A stretch of 64,000 bases of DNA from Avena insularis (GCA_023614405.1 CM042697.1:159068149-159132148); one strand, 5' to 3'; counted from the first letter of the stretch, positions 36,584 through 48,499 are shown. Notes: a model not told the origin generated them from the sequence alone. A program made the numbers and translations.

Positions 36584-37387
36584 CTACTCCTCGAAGTCGG
36601 TGTAGTCGTCATCCTCATCATCACCGTCGTCATTGATGAAGGCGAAATCATCCTCATCGATGAAGAAATCCATAGCCTGATCCTCCAGAAAGTCATCATC
36701 ATCGCTGAGATAGGAGTAGGGGTCTCCATGAAGATCTTCTCCAGCATTCCCCGTTTCCTCCAACTGCATGTCTCTCTCATGGATGGTATCCTCCAAATCC
36801 GAGATACGGTGGCGAAGACGGGCAATGATGCACTCCTTCTTGTCGAGCTGACGGCAGCGAGACTTGTAGTCCTTCGCTAGCATGGCGATGGTCTGATCCT
36901 TTGTCTTGATGATGGCGGACTTGTGGTTGGAGTAGTCACGGCAATTGTCCAATTCCTGCTGACGATCATACATCATGAAGCTGAGGTGGTCCAACTGAGT
37001 CTTCAGCTCGTGGTGGTATGGGGCTTCCAGTGGCTGTCCATTAGCATCATGCCTTGGACAAAACTCAAAGCGGGTACCCTTGATCTGGTTGATACTCTGC
37101 CCACACAGACGGGCAAGAGCTTCCTGCATGGCCCTGGCAAGTCCATCGAGCCAGTTGTTCTCTCTTAAGGTGAACTGAATTCCCTCAGCAATGGGGGGTT
37201 CAATCTTTCCTCGGAGACTTGCAACAATTAGCCACTGCAGATCCTCTCCTCCTTGATCATTGAGCTGAGCTCCGAAGAACTCGGGGTGCGGACGCTCCAG
37301 AAGTTCCGAAAGCTGGTCCAAATCCCGCTCAAAGATAACGTCCCCTCCCTTCCCCAACTGATAAAACTTGTTGTACTTCACGTCCAT
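36584..37387 (-). CDS. ORF0 of element C, extra protein between primer site and gag (267 aa)
   Basis: Uninterrupted frame starting MDVKYNKFYQLG 213 bases downstream of the primer site and ending 239 bases before gag. It is the first long frame on the element's transcript. Visible parts: an N-terminal region (1-150) with no recognised domain, a heptad-like charged stretch likely to form a coiled coil (about 140-210, LDKKECIIARLRHRISDLED), and a strongly acidic tail (about 218-267) rich in Asp and Glu with spaced Phe. Element A has a broken homologue at 52012-52808 whose differences keep the charge and spacing. Rice elements RIRE3/RIRE8 are, from memory, reported with an orf0 before gag; homology to those is untested. 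Function unknown. It could be a nucleic-acid or histone-binding accessory factor (speculation). Confidence 0.75.
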   Translation of the reverse strand: MDVKYNKFYQLGKGGDVIFERDLDQLSELLERPHPEFFGAQLNDQGGEDLQWLIVASLRGKIEPPIAEGIQFTLRENNWLDGLARAMQEALARLCGQSINQIKGTRFEFCPRHDANGQPLEAPYHHELKTQLDHLSFMMYDRQQELDNCRDYSNHKSAIIKTKDQTIAMLAKDYKSRCRQLDKKECIIARLRHRISDLEDTIHERDMQLEETGNAGEDLHGDPYSYLSDDDDFLEDQAMDFFIDEDDFAFINDDGDDEDDDYTDFEE

Positions 37388-37599
37388 CTATAAGAATATA
37401 GGATGAGTAGATTAGTAGAGTGATCAAGTGTGTCAAATTTTAGGTATTTTGCAAGAGTTTTTGAGGAACATGAATTTTTATGAAAGAATCAAGGTGATAA
37501 GAATGGGAATAAGTTTTTATAAATATTTGCTTCCTTTGGTTTTGAAACTAAGTTTTTGATTCAAACGTCCAGTCTAACTAGGGTCTCCTATGGTCAGGA

Positions 37600-37613
37600 T
37601 GGCTCTGATACCA
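37600..37613 (-). other. Primer-binding site of C (initiator tRNA-Met)
   Basis: Minus strand TGGTATCAGAGCCA, three bases from the 5' LTR edge at 37617. Confidence 0.92.
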
Positions 37614-37616
37614 TCT

Positions 37617-40600
37617 TGTCAACACCCGGATTTTTAATCCCAGATGCCTGTTATGCCATACATCGCAATCCCAGGATTACCATTTTTGCGTGACATAACA
37701 AATTTGGATACCACAATACATCATCCATTACAAACCATACATAAGTTCTTACACAAATAAGGATCTCATGATCCAGTTCTTAATACAACTCAAGGAGCGG
37801 AAATACGTAATAATAACAGTAGCGTAGGCGAAGCTCCATCTTCGGGGTCACAGACAATGCTGACGATGGGACATGATCCTAGTTGTCGTAACCTTCCTGG
37901 GGTCCATCCTCCTTATACTCCTCTTCATAGTCTGGCCACGGGAATAGCCAGGTACAAAGCCATGAGTACTCTTTAAATACTCGCAAACTAATACTAACAA
38001 GTGAAGGGGGTTTTTGTAGTAGGACACTAAGCTCTATGGTTGTTTTGCAAAAAGCCAGATTTACCTCTACTAAGTTCAGAAGAAAGAAAAGCTAGTTGAA
38101 ATTTTATAACACCTAAGTGGGAACTTGTATTTCATATCACAACTCTGTTGTAGTCAAGTCAAAGTCTCAATCCATTTCACAAGTCATTTTGAAAACATCT
38201 GACGGGGAAACAGTATGGCCACTCCAACTGTCCATAACCGCGGACGCGGCTATTCGAATAGTTTGACACTCTGCAGAGATTGTACACTTTCACCACAACA
38301 TTCGATACATCCGTCAGGAACAAATCCTGAATTCACCATACTTAGTATGCGGATAATCAATCCTAACCTTTCAATTACACGCCCTAGTATAAGCACCTCT
38401 CCTATGAGTTTGGCCTCCCAACCATTACCAACTGTCATCTTGGGTATTGCACAGGTGGACAATCTTCACAAGGTATCCTAGTGGAGTTTAGCTAAGTTCA
38501 ATCTCATGCCTTAGGATGACAACAAGATTATCTAGCTTAGGCGAAATTTTATGCTCTTTATGCAACCTTCAATTATCTTTCTAGAATCTACCATTCACTT
38601 AAGTAAGGTCTAAGTAATAGCTTTGATAAAGAAATAAAGTAGAAAGCTTGCAAGTAAAACTAGGATTGGGTTATCAAGTGAGTATGATCACATATGCTTA
38701 AGGCATAGGGTTGGCATGGTAACAAGCAAGTATTTGCTTGCATCAGTATCAGTATAAGCTTGCTAATTGAATAGCTTGCAAGTATTGGCTTTCCTTGTGC
38801 AGAGCAGTGCTTGAAGTTCTCCTCGGCTTCTTCTTCGTAGTATCCTCCTTCCTCCTCGTATCCTTGGTCGGTACTAGCATATATGAATAAATACGAGGTA
38901 CACAATCACCAAAAAATACTTAACTAATTTCAATCATCACACACAAGGGTTCTATAGATGATCTAGCATCATCACTAACATTCAATATTAAAGCACTTGC
39001 ATTATTTGTTTATTTTTAGAAAAGTAATTTCTACTCATTGAAAAACTACTTAAGATTTAATATTCTCCAAACCAAACATGGGATCATGTTGACACATGTC
39101 ATCACCACATATTTCAGTACATGGAAATATGATATAAAGTGGTGTCACAATTTAATAAGGTTTAACCTTTTTTATTTTAAATAAATAAAGTGAATAGAAA
39201 TGCCTATGTGGCATTCTTTTATTACTTGGACATTATTTCTGTAAGTAAACCCATATCTTTTTATAAATTCTGAAAGGTATGATCAAATGTGATTTTTGAG
39301 AGTTGGAATCAACTCAAAAGCTATTATGGTTTAATTTTTGAAAATGTTTGAATGCAGAAAAGCTTCCGCCTTGTTATTTTTACCAAGGTTGATCTATAGA
39401 TTCAAATGATTTGAATCCAACGCGCTTGGATTAAGCATTTCAATATCTTTCTAACAGTATTGGTTTCATTCAATTTGGTGCACTGAATCAAGCTGGGTTG
39501 ATTTTTGAAACTAGGTAAATAACTATGTTTGAATAAAAATAGAAAAACCTAAATTCAAACGAGTGGGCTGCGCGGGAAAGGTTAATGGGCCGGCCCAGTG
39601 TCACTCAAGCTTGTGGCGAATCGAGTGGGGTCTACTGGTCGACTCTTAACACGAAATGCAGGCGATGTGGTACGTTGGATTAGAATGAAGATCGACGGCT
39701 GAAGGTCGTCGTGGACGATGAACTAGTCACCGGCGAGCTCGAACCCTAGCATCTTAGTGGGGGGCGTGGGAGGCTCACCGGGGCTCAGGCGAAGGTCGGC
39801 GATGCGGGCGAACGACGAAGTCGACGACGGCGAACTCAGGGGTGGTCGCGGCAGCTCCTAGGGTGGACGAAATCGACGGCTTCCTTCTCCTCCAGCAGCG
39901 GCGGACTCCAGTGAAATTACGTCGATGTGCTGCTCGCCTTGCTCCAGGAATGTGGTGGGATGGTTCTGGGTGAGAGGTGAGTGAGATGGTGTGCTTCAAT
40001 CGGCTGGGGGTGGCCTCCTTTTATAGGCTCGACGGTGAGACCGAGAGGGATGGGCAGGCGACGATGGCGACACGGCTACGGGCGGCTAGAGGCATGGCCG
40101 AGGGTGGCAATCGATCGGTGGTCTCCTGGAGATGCTCTAAGGTGTAAATGCGCTTGTAGGGGCGGTGGCAAACGGTCGGGAACACTCGGTGCTCTGCGAG
40201 GCAGAGGCGCGAACTCTGCGGCGAGCGGTGGCTACGGTGTACGGGCGGTGAAATGGGCATGTCTGGAGGTCTCCTAGGACGGTGGGGTGCATGCTGGCAG
40301 GCGGCGAGAGCTCGAGGTGGTCGGGCTGCGTGGGAATGGCGCGTGCTCTGTGGTGCGCGTCGGCATGGTCGCAATGTGGCTTGGGCAGCATTCTGGCGGT
40401 TCAGTTCTTTGTCTGCGAGGCAGGGCTGGTCGAGAGGGGGCGGTGAGGCATGGCCTACCTCCTAGACAAGGTTGGCACGGCTAGTTCCTCTCCTAGCTTG
40501 CTGTCCACACTGGGGTGACATGGGTGCTCTCGGCCTGTTCACCATTGATGATATTGGCAAGCTTATACTGGGGCTAGAGCTTAGTTAAGGTTTGCTAGAT

Positions 40601-41273
40601 GGTCTACTGGCGCTAGTGTAACTATAGAGGGAACAAGTTAGGCCCAAAACACTGCTCAACATAGTGTTTTGATTTTGTTTGATTTGGATCTACAAGTTGT
40701 TTGATGAAATGGCCGCATGAACTTAAGTTTTGAATTTTGAAAAGATTTTTGGTGGGTGTGCTAGGCATGTGTTGAGGATTCTGTGGATGCTTGGGTTTTG
40801 AAAATTGAGCTTGTTTGAGTGGTTTTTGAAATAGTGGGATCTTCCCATATGAAATAGATTCAATTTTAAACTGTCATTTAAACTATGCATTTGAATGTTT
40901 CTGGATGATCACAAGGTGGGCCTTGGTACCTTGTTATGAGTACTATCAAGGGGTGTAAATATCCATACATGTTTCTATTAAGTTCTGAAAGTTAGAGATA
41001 GCCAAAATAGGCATGGGAGTTAAATTGGCCAAAGTGACCATTCACTTAATTTGTTTGTTTTGATTTGTTTGTCTTTGGGAAAAGTTTGGGGATTGTTTAG
41101 ATGATGTTTATTTCTCCTAAGAAACACATAATCATGGCAATTTAAAAGAATCAAAATTTTAATGCACACTCATATGAATGCTTTCATATTTTAATTGGAA
41201 AAGTTTTTTTGTTAACCCTAAATTTGGTGATTAGAGTTTGATGATTCTAGTTTAATATTTTTGGGATGTTACA
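37617..41273 (-). repeat. Element C 5' LTR (3657 bp, internal deletion)
   Basis: Aligns with 27749-31764 throughout, except that about 360 bases corresponding to roughly 28609-28965 are missing at the junction near 38473-38480. There CACAAGGTA is joined through TCC to CTAGTGGAG. The outer parts share GGTA at the break. The deletion falls downstream of the TATA box in the leader. It must have arisen after insertion, because the other LTR has the full sequence. Confidence 0.94.
40018..40025 (-). promoter_or_regulatory. TATA box of C 5' LTR
   Basis: TATAAAAG on the minus strand. As part of the 5' LTR this copy would drive the element transcript leftward through the LTR leader, ORF0 and gag-pol. 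Confidence 0.65.
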
Positions 41274-41807
41274 TGGGCTGGCAGCATATCAGCTAGCAGC
41301 TTACTCACTGCATGCAGCAGCTGTGCTGTCAAGCAATAAGGGCATCACAAAAGGTACAAAGGGGAGAGCACAGCCGTAGCAGATAAACTAGGTTGATCAG
41401 AATACCTCCACACATTTTACCTGGTCCAGAACTACCATCAGATCAATAGTTCATCACCAGGAACAACATCCATTCTTGCTCATCACCACAAGATCACCAA
41501 TCTAGACCAAACCATCACACCATAGCACTGGTTGCTCCCAGGAGCCATCCTAGAGCTAGGACAAGGAGAAATCAAGGCCAGATGTACCAAATCAAGAATA
41601 ATATCCAGCAGAATGGACATAAAACAATCAAGATCCATCACAAGGGCAAGACAACAACAGCAGTAGATCAAGAGCAGCTGCAGATTATCTACAATCTCAC
41701 CAAGTCAGGCTGATCTACTCTGCATATCAGGTTACCAACTTATAATAGTAATGGCACATGCTCATTTCATATTTTAGAGCATAAGTTTTAGTGGGGAAAA
41801 TCTGAGG

Positions 41808-41932
41808 CTCTTCGACTGGTGTAGAAATGCTACACCAGTATCATCATTGAGTTAGAAAAAACCATTCAAGCAACTATTTTTATATACAAATAGAATCAGC
41901 CTCAGACCATGCATCATTGGCAGCCACAATAG
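41808..41932 (+). repeat. Hairpin repeat unit 2, B 3' LTR
   Basis: Stem CTGGTGTAG-AAATG-CTACACCAG (41816-41838) is a perfect 9-bp hairpin, the longest of the six copies. The preceding TCTCAGA block is degraded; TCATCATTGAG and GCCTCAGACC follow. Confidence 0.78.
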
Positions 41933-42035
41933 AAAAAACCATTCAAGCAGTCAAAGCCAACAAATAGATCATGTCCAGAAATCAGGCAACTAGCAACCAC
42001 ATCCTTCACAACCATGGGTTGTGAGGAGAGATTTC

Positions 42036-42163
42036 TCTCAGATCCACATAGTAATGCTATGTTGAGTCATCCTAGAGAGTTGGTAGTCAAACTTTAGTAT
42101 CTGTTCCTATTAAGAGTTTGGCATCAGCCTTTGCATCCTAGGCAGAGGCTATATCACACTTAT
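42036..42163 (+). repeat. Hairpin repeat unit 3, B 3' LTR
   Basis: TCTCAGA, then stem ACATAG-TAATG-CTATGT (42046-42062), TCATCCTAGAG and CTGTTC, then CATCAGCC, where the 5' LTR copy has CCTCAGCC. It is preceded by the palindrome at 42006-42024, which the 5' LTR copy lacks. Confidence 0.75.
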
Positions 42164-45100
42164 ACTAATCATACCAAAGCCATAAAAGCATAAAAATCAT
42201 CTTTGCACAAACCAGCAAGCATGAAGGATTGCTGGGCAAAAATCCAAAAGAATTGGAATTGCACCTCAGGCACAATCCCAAACTCACTTCCACCAAACTC
42301 TCAATCTAGTCTTTAAACTAGAACATCAGCCCTTCATCAAGTTTGATAATAAATCATTTTCTTAGATATTCAAAAATATCTAAGAATCATTTTATATTTT
42401 AAAACAAAGGTAACTGAATGTTACACACTGCTCATCTTCACATTTTTATTCAAGGCAGCTCATACTACAACAAATATCACAATCTTCATTTTATAGGATC
42501 ATCCAGAATTCAATAGCTACCCTCTCATATAAGTTTAGAAGAATTCAAATCATATCCCTAGTCACATCAGCTAGGAATCAGTCAGTCATTAAACTAATCA
42601 CATCTGCAAGCCATCCCAAATGAAGCAAGCCACTAGACTATAGTCATTCAAATTCAAATCAATATGGAACTATCCACCAACATATGCATTGATGGATAAT
42701 TCATCCAGACTGAAGCACTAGACACTTAGTAGTATCTCATGTATCCCAGGAAAATCCTAAGTATAGTAATGCCAACATCACTGGACCATCATCATCATAT
42801 ATCAACACTCAACATCATGTGTTGGCTCAAAAGAGACACCACAAACCACTCAGTAGTGTCATCGACTCAATGGCCGGTCACAAAAAAGAACTTACTGAGG
42901 GTGCCGAGCACCTGGAGCGTAGGCGCGACGAAGCCAAAGCACAACACACCAGCGAGGTTGCGGGGATGAAATCACTGCCGTCCCATCGAATGCAACACTA
43001 ACACAGCACCATCACTCCCATACCACACCACCCAAATAATCAGTCCAATAGGAGCAAATCAAAGTCGCTGGGGTTGCAGATACACTACCGTCCCACCAAA
43101 ATCTAGGTCAAAGGTTTGACAACACAAACAGACCAAGCATCAACAAATATTACTAGAGTTTTAGGGTTCCCAGTAGGAAGGAGTAGAGATGGAAGAAGGG
43201 ATACATACCCGAGACGAACTCAAGCTCAGAGGGTATTAGGTCGGCGTGGGGAGCAACACGACGGAATGGTGGGCACCGAAGCGCCTACACCACGCCGAGC
43301 CGTCTCACTAGTGGCAGTAGCTCACGGAGAACGTCGCGGACGAGCAGCAGCACCGCCAGAATCGACAGCCACCATACCATGGCAGAGCTACGGTTTCCAA
43401 CGAGTACGCATCAGGGGGCACGCAAGACAAATCGATGGGGGGAAAGAAGAAGGAAGAGGTGGCGAGGCAGCACCAGCTTGCGTCAGTGCCGGAGGCGGCT
43501 GGTGGTGGTCGGGGCGACAAGCGGCGGCGGTGGCAGTGCCTAGGAACACGAGAGAGAGATCGAGCAGAGGAGAGAGGCTTCGGGGGGATGAGGTGAGTAC
43601 GGGCTGGGTTGGTTTGACCGATCTAGTACCCCCTCTGCTAGGCCAATTCAGCCCAATGTTGGGTACTAGGCCCATTTCAAAACAAAATAAGAAATGAAAT
43701 AAAAGAAAAATAAATAAATTACCAAAATAACCTTTAAACATTTTCCGCTATATAAAATTATATAAAAATCATAAAAATATATTTAATATATTAAAATTAT
43801 CACAAAAATAATATCCACCTAAGAAAAATATAACTTTCCTTATTTAAGTTAATAAAATTCAAATAAAGATTAAACACTATTAAATATTAAGTAAAATTTC
43901 ATAAATTAAGAATAACTCCTAAACATAAATAAAAATCATTTGTGTGTATAAAAATAACCCTATTATTTTATAAAAAATACTACCTTAGAGTTTTACAAAT
44001 AAAATATAAATCAAATATTTAAAGCCACTTAATTATTTAAAGAATTTTATAAAAATAAAGTTAATACTTAAAAATAAATAAAATTCATTTTTAAGATCTT
44101 TAATAAGTATATTTCACCAGAAAAATAATATATATTATTTAAGAACATTTTAAGATAAATAAAATTCATTACTTATACCCACTTTGTTAATTCTTAAAAT
44201 TATTTCTTAAGTAAGGAATAATCCCATTTTCTTATAAAAAACACTAAAACCTTTAAAGTTTGATTACTAAGTCTAAATCCATAGTTAAAATAAAACTTAA
44301 ATATAACTATTATCCTTTAAATGTTTTTACATAAATAGTATATATCACTCATGTATAAGGGAGTGAATAATATCCATTCATCAACCACTCTTGAAATGAC
44401 TTTAAACTCAAATAAATTTGTAAGATCATCTAATTATGCTCCCATTAATAAATTGCATATTATTAAATTTATCATTCACTTAAAATTAAAAGGGATCATC
44501 CTTAATCATATTTGCTAAAACCCTAAAGCTAGATACTACTCTAAAACTCATCATATCTTACAATTCACTTCTATTTTTATAGTTAACTTTGGTCTAAACA
44601 ATCATAAACATATCATTTCAAGTTTATTGATGTTTTAATGTTAACTTTAGTCACTTGTATCGTCAATTACAATATGATAACTTAACACCATTCATAACCA
44701 TCACCAACCCTAATGTAAAACCTAACAAACCTTAAGACTAGTTAACCTTCACTAAATACTAGTTTCTTCAAATGTTATTCTGTTTGCCACTTCACACAAA
44801 CAAGTCTATATTAGTTCCTTCAGCTCTTAAGAACTCAACTCAAGGACTTTTTATCCCAATCACCAGATAACAATTAATCATAATCACATTATTCTATTAG
44901 TATTTGTATATTTTGAATTGTTAACACTTAAGTTCTTGATCAATGTCATTGATTATGAAATAAACTTAAAGATAAACCTAATCTTAAAGAAGATACCTAA
45001 GATTAACTTATTCAAAATACTAAGGGTTTCACTTTGGGAATTATAAAATTGCATAGCATTACTTATGCATAATGGCATCCTGCTTCTTTAAACATTAGTC

Positions 45101-46523
45101 CTTACCGGACCAATGATGCTGATTTCAGATATTGGATCTTCTATTATCTCGAAGACCGTGCGTGCATAATCTTGCAATCACAAAAGGAAAGTTCACACTT
45201 GCTCATGTCCTTTGATTATTTTTTGTAAAGTATTTTGCAAATCTAGTGTTGTCATCACCTGCATTTGAAAAAGGTCAGAAAACACTATTTTCATAATAAT
45301 ATGCTTATAGATTATTTACCATGAGGTAATAATCTACTAGGAAAGTTCCGGTGATAAAGGAACATATTATCTAGGACTTAACAACCAATGTCACCAGTGA
45401 TTCTTGCTCCGTATATTACGCGTTAACCATGAGATTTGGAATGGGACGGAGAAGTCATCTGGATCGGCTCCCTTTCGCATGCATTGGACACTGTTTTGGG
45501 TATTTGTAAGTTGTAGATCATGGGTATAGCCTTTTTATACGGGGGAAGTCTACCGTGGATCTGGGCTTACAAAAGACAGATATCTAGTGTTAATGGTCGT
45601 TGTGTGTATCCAACTAAGGTATAGCCGTTTTATACGGGGAAAAGTCTACCTTGAGTTTGGACATCCAATAATTGTGGTGTATGCGGGGTCGCGGAGAAGG
45701 ACAGTGATTGTCTTGGATCTTAGTCTGGGCCTCATACCAACGAAGTGTGAACGAGCCTATAACTCGGATGTGCAACAAAGCTAAGATCTCTCATGGGTAA
45801 AGCAACGCACCTCTACAGAGTGTAAGAACTGTAACTTGTTACTCCCTGTTCCGGGAAGGAGCTGCGAACGCTGCGGGAAAGGAACTCCATGAAAGTTCTG
45901 ATAAACCCGTGAAGGCTGATGGACATAGCTTTTCAGAATAAAAGCAACCTTTGAAGAAATTTTTATGAAAACTTGCATTTCCTACGACCTATGGTCTATG
46001 GCCGTAGATAGTGCATCAAACACTTCTCTTTAGTGAATTTGCTGAGTACGCTCGTACTCAACGTATCTTCTTAACCCTTGCTAGATCTCGAAGAAACCAA
46101 TGACGTTTCCAGGAAATAAGTCACTTGAAGAGTTGAAGATATCTTAGGGAGATCAACGGAGTCGAAGACCTTACCGGAATCTATCGAAGACAAGCTGAAG
46201 CGCAGAATAGAAATAAAACTCCTAGAATCTAGAACCTACTTCTGTAGAATAATACTATAGTAGTACTTTCAAGCCTTATACATATATTAATAGTAGTACT
46301 TCTAAAGTAACTTCGAGTGAATCTTTCTGGTTCTTTCTGTATAATATTCCTCACTGCCTGAGGAAGCTCTCTGGATCTTTTGTAATATGTTATATATAAT
46401 ATAAAGTGTTGTCTTGGACCCGCGATGTTTCTGTTGTACCACTCTGAGGGATATAATTTCCATTGGTCTTATATCAACGATTATAGTGTACTACACCATG
46501 CAGTGGTTTGCTGGGTCACCGCA

Positions 46524-47541
46524 AGACATGACAATATACTCATACAATCCATATCTGGTGGTAAAGGCAGTCTTTGGAATATCCTCTACGCGAATTTTGA
46601 GTTGATGATAACCAGTTCTAAGATCAATCTTAGAAAACACTTTGGCACCGGTCAACTAGTCAAAAAGGTCTTCTATCTTTGGTAGTGGGTCTTGTTCTAG
46701 ATGGTGACATCATTCAGCTTACGATAATCCGTACACAAATGGTCACCTCCATCTTTCTTGTCCACAAACAAGACAGGTGATCTCCATGGCGAAGCACTTG
46801 GTTTAATCAATCCTATCTCCAGCATAGCATCCAGTTGCTTCTTCAGCTCCAATAATTCAGACGGGTTCATACTACATGGTCTCTAGGATATGGGTCTGGT
46901 TCCAGGGATTTGTTCGATCATAAACTCAATATCCCGATCTGGGGGCATACCGGACAAAACATTTGGAAATACATTGGGGTATTCACAGACTATTCTGACT
47001 TGGTCAATGGTTGGCTGGGCTAGACTCTTGTTGCACTTGAATTGACAGGGCAAGGTTTCAGATACATGCTCTACTGATATTCCGGCTGTACTGGTGATGG
47101 TTATGGCTTTCTTGGCATAGTCGATTAATCTTTTATGTTTTGACATCCAATCCATTCCTAGTACTACTTACAAACCTTTAGTTCCAAGTACTATTAGATT
47201 AGCATAAAAATCTATGCCATGGATTCTGATAGGTACGACGTTGCAAATTTGTCTAGCTTTGGTGGTTGAACCAGGTATTTGAACTATCATAACATGCTTC
47301 AGTTTTGTTGGTTGAATCTTACTAGTGCATGCAAATTCTTCTATAACAAACGAGTGCAATGCTCCAGAATCAAACAACACTCTTGCAAGTACTGAGTTAA
47401 CAGAAAACATACCTAGCACAACATCTGGCACTTCTTGGGCTTCTTCAGCATTCATGAGAAACAGACGGCCGTTGCGGTTGAGCGAATTCCGTAGGGCAAA
47501 TCTTCTTCCAGGCTGAACACTACACTGCTGGAGCTGGGGCA
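46524..47541 (-). pseudogene. Element A pol, protease and RT N-terminal part
   Basis: Continues A's pol upstream of B. Frame 47542-47168 has the protease motif VLFDSGALHSFV without the upstream stop seen in C. A stop at 47168 (LGTKGL then stop) separates it from 47155-46883 (MDWMSKHKRLIDYAKK, MPPDRDIEFMIEQIPG). Next come a stop after TRPIS, then the RT entry ([18 protein letters not shown]) and [12 protein letters not shown] with a further stop. The RT is interrupted by B within the TRYGLYEY region; 46524-46528 (AGACA) is the duplicated target. Inactive. Confidence 0.87.
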
Positions 47542-48499
47542 TTCACATTGGGGGATGCTACAATCTTCTTGGGGCACTCATTGGAATAGTGACCCTTGGT
47601 TCCACATTCATAACAAGTCACCTGAGACTTGTCCTTTACTGCAACAGGCACAACATTGCTTCCAGTTCTCGGGGCAGTGTTGGTGGCGACATTGCTGTTG
47701 TTGAACTTGGGCGATGCACGGTTGAAATTGCTGGAGTTGCCGGGGTTGTTGTGGTTTCCTTCGGGCCTTGTGTTTCCTCCTCCACGGTTGGGATAGGTGG
47801 GATGGTTCATCGGGGTCTATTGTTTCTTGGGGAAAATCCTGGAGATGGGTTGGGGCGATACTTTGGGGTATGGTGGGTTCCTGGTTGATTCATCATTCGA
47901 TACTTGCGGTTCTCATTGGCTTGGTTGATCTTGCCTTCCATCTAAATGGAAGAATCCACTAAGGCTTCAACGCCAGCAAATGGGATGTTGACTAACACCG
48001 TCTTCATGTCATCATCCAGACCATTCAAGAATCTCTCCTTCTTCTTGGCTTCAGTGTCAATCTCATCCGGTGCATACCTAGCCAATGACAAAAATCTATC
48101 ACGGTACTCAACTACTGTCACCCTTCCTTGCTTCAGTTCTCTAAATTCGTCTCTCATCCTCTTGATCAGACCTGGTGGCACGTGGGTTCTGCTGAACTTG
48201 AGTTTGAACTCATCCCAAGTCATCATCTGTCCTCCATTCATGGCGCGAACGCAGTTCCACCAAGCTCTTGCATCTCCGGCCAGATAGTGGGTGGTGAATA
48301 GTACCTTCTTGTTGGCTTCTACTCCTACAACTTCTAAGTTGTTCTCCATGGTCTGTAGCCAATCATCGAAATCTAGGGTCTCTTTAGACTTAGTGAAGAT
48401 GGGTGGATTAGTGTTCTGAAAGTTCCTGAGCTTGGATCCATGGTTGTCCTGGTTTCCATGGCCTTGATTGTTGTTGGCCATCTGAGCTATGTGTTGAAG
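47520..48499 (-). pseudogene. Element A gag, main part
   Basis: Frame 48481-47942 carries the Gag core (DDWLQTMENNLEVVGV, THYLAGDARAWW, MTWDEFKLKFSRTHVP, VVEYRDRFLSLARYAPDE). It stops at a TAG where C reads Gln-Met (AIQMEGKINQ). The Asn/Pro-rich tail and a zinc knuckle with all ligands (CYECGTKGHYSNECP) follow after a frameshift, near 47600. The N-terminal 40 codons are separated by element E and lie at 51658-51773. Confidence 0.88.

Larger units (their letters stand above)
27749..41273 (-). mobile_element. Element C: Ty3/Gypsy chromovirus (Tekay-like), nearly full length
   Basis: 13.5-kb minus-strand element inserted in B's 3' LTR with target duplication TGGGC (27744-27748, 41274-41278). 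In its own direction: 5' LTR (41273-37617, 3657 bp), primer site (37613-37600), ORF0 (37387-36584), gag-pol (36344-31820), polypurine tract, 3' LTR (31764-27749, 4016 bp). It is a close relative of A and D. Gag-pol has seven premature stops and two 1-nt deletions, so C is not autonomous now. LTRs differ by about 4-5% in the first 270 bases. The 5' LTR lacks about 360 bases present in the 3' LTR. Confidence 0.95.
13583..46523 (+). mobile_element. Element B: non-autonomous Gypsy-type retrotransposon with 6.2-kb LTRs and Gag only
   Basis: Plus-strand element, target duplication AGACA (13578-13582, 46524-46528). The 5' LTR is 13583-23735 minus solo LTR D (6192 bp). The 3' LTR is 26796-46523 minus element C (6198 bp). 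Both begin TGTAACATCCCAGG and end GGTCACCGCA. The interior (23736-26795, 3060 bp) has a primer site, a 1.1-kb leader, a Gag pseudogene and a polypurine tract, but no protease, RT or integrase. Without its guests B is 15.45 kb, over 80% of it LTR. The layout recalls LARD-type elements of Triticeae. The family name is not recognised. Confidence 0.93.
41279..46523 (+). repeat. Element B 3' LTR, segment 2
   Basis: Rest of the 3' LTR after C (41274-41278 is the duplicated target), ending GGTCACCGCA at 46523 and followed by AGACA. It matches 14551-18668 and 22635-23735 with D absent, so it serves as the empty site for D (about 45450-45454). Unlike the 5' LTR it keeps a TCACAACC-ATG-GGTTGTGA palindrome at 42006-42024, contains a second copy of TAGAAAAAACCATTCAAG near 41932, and has about 95 extra bases near 42411-42515. 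Confidence 0.93.

Noticed and set aside
43116..43697. 193-codon plus-strand frame in B's 3' LTR
   Set aside because: The 5' LTR equivalent (16292-16567) is broken and the sequence is low-complexity GC-rich LTR.
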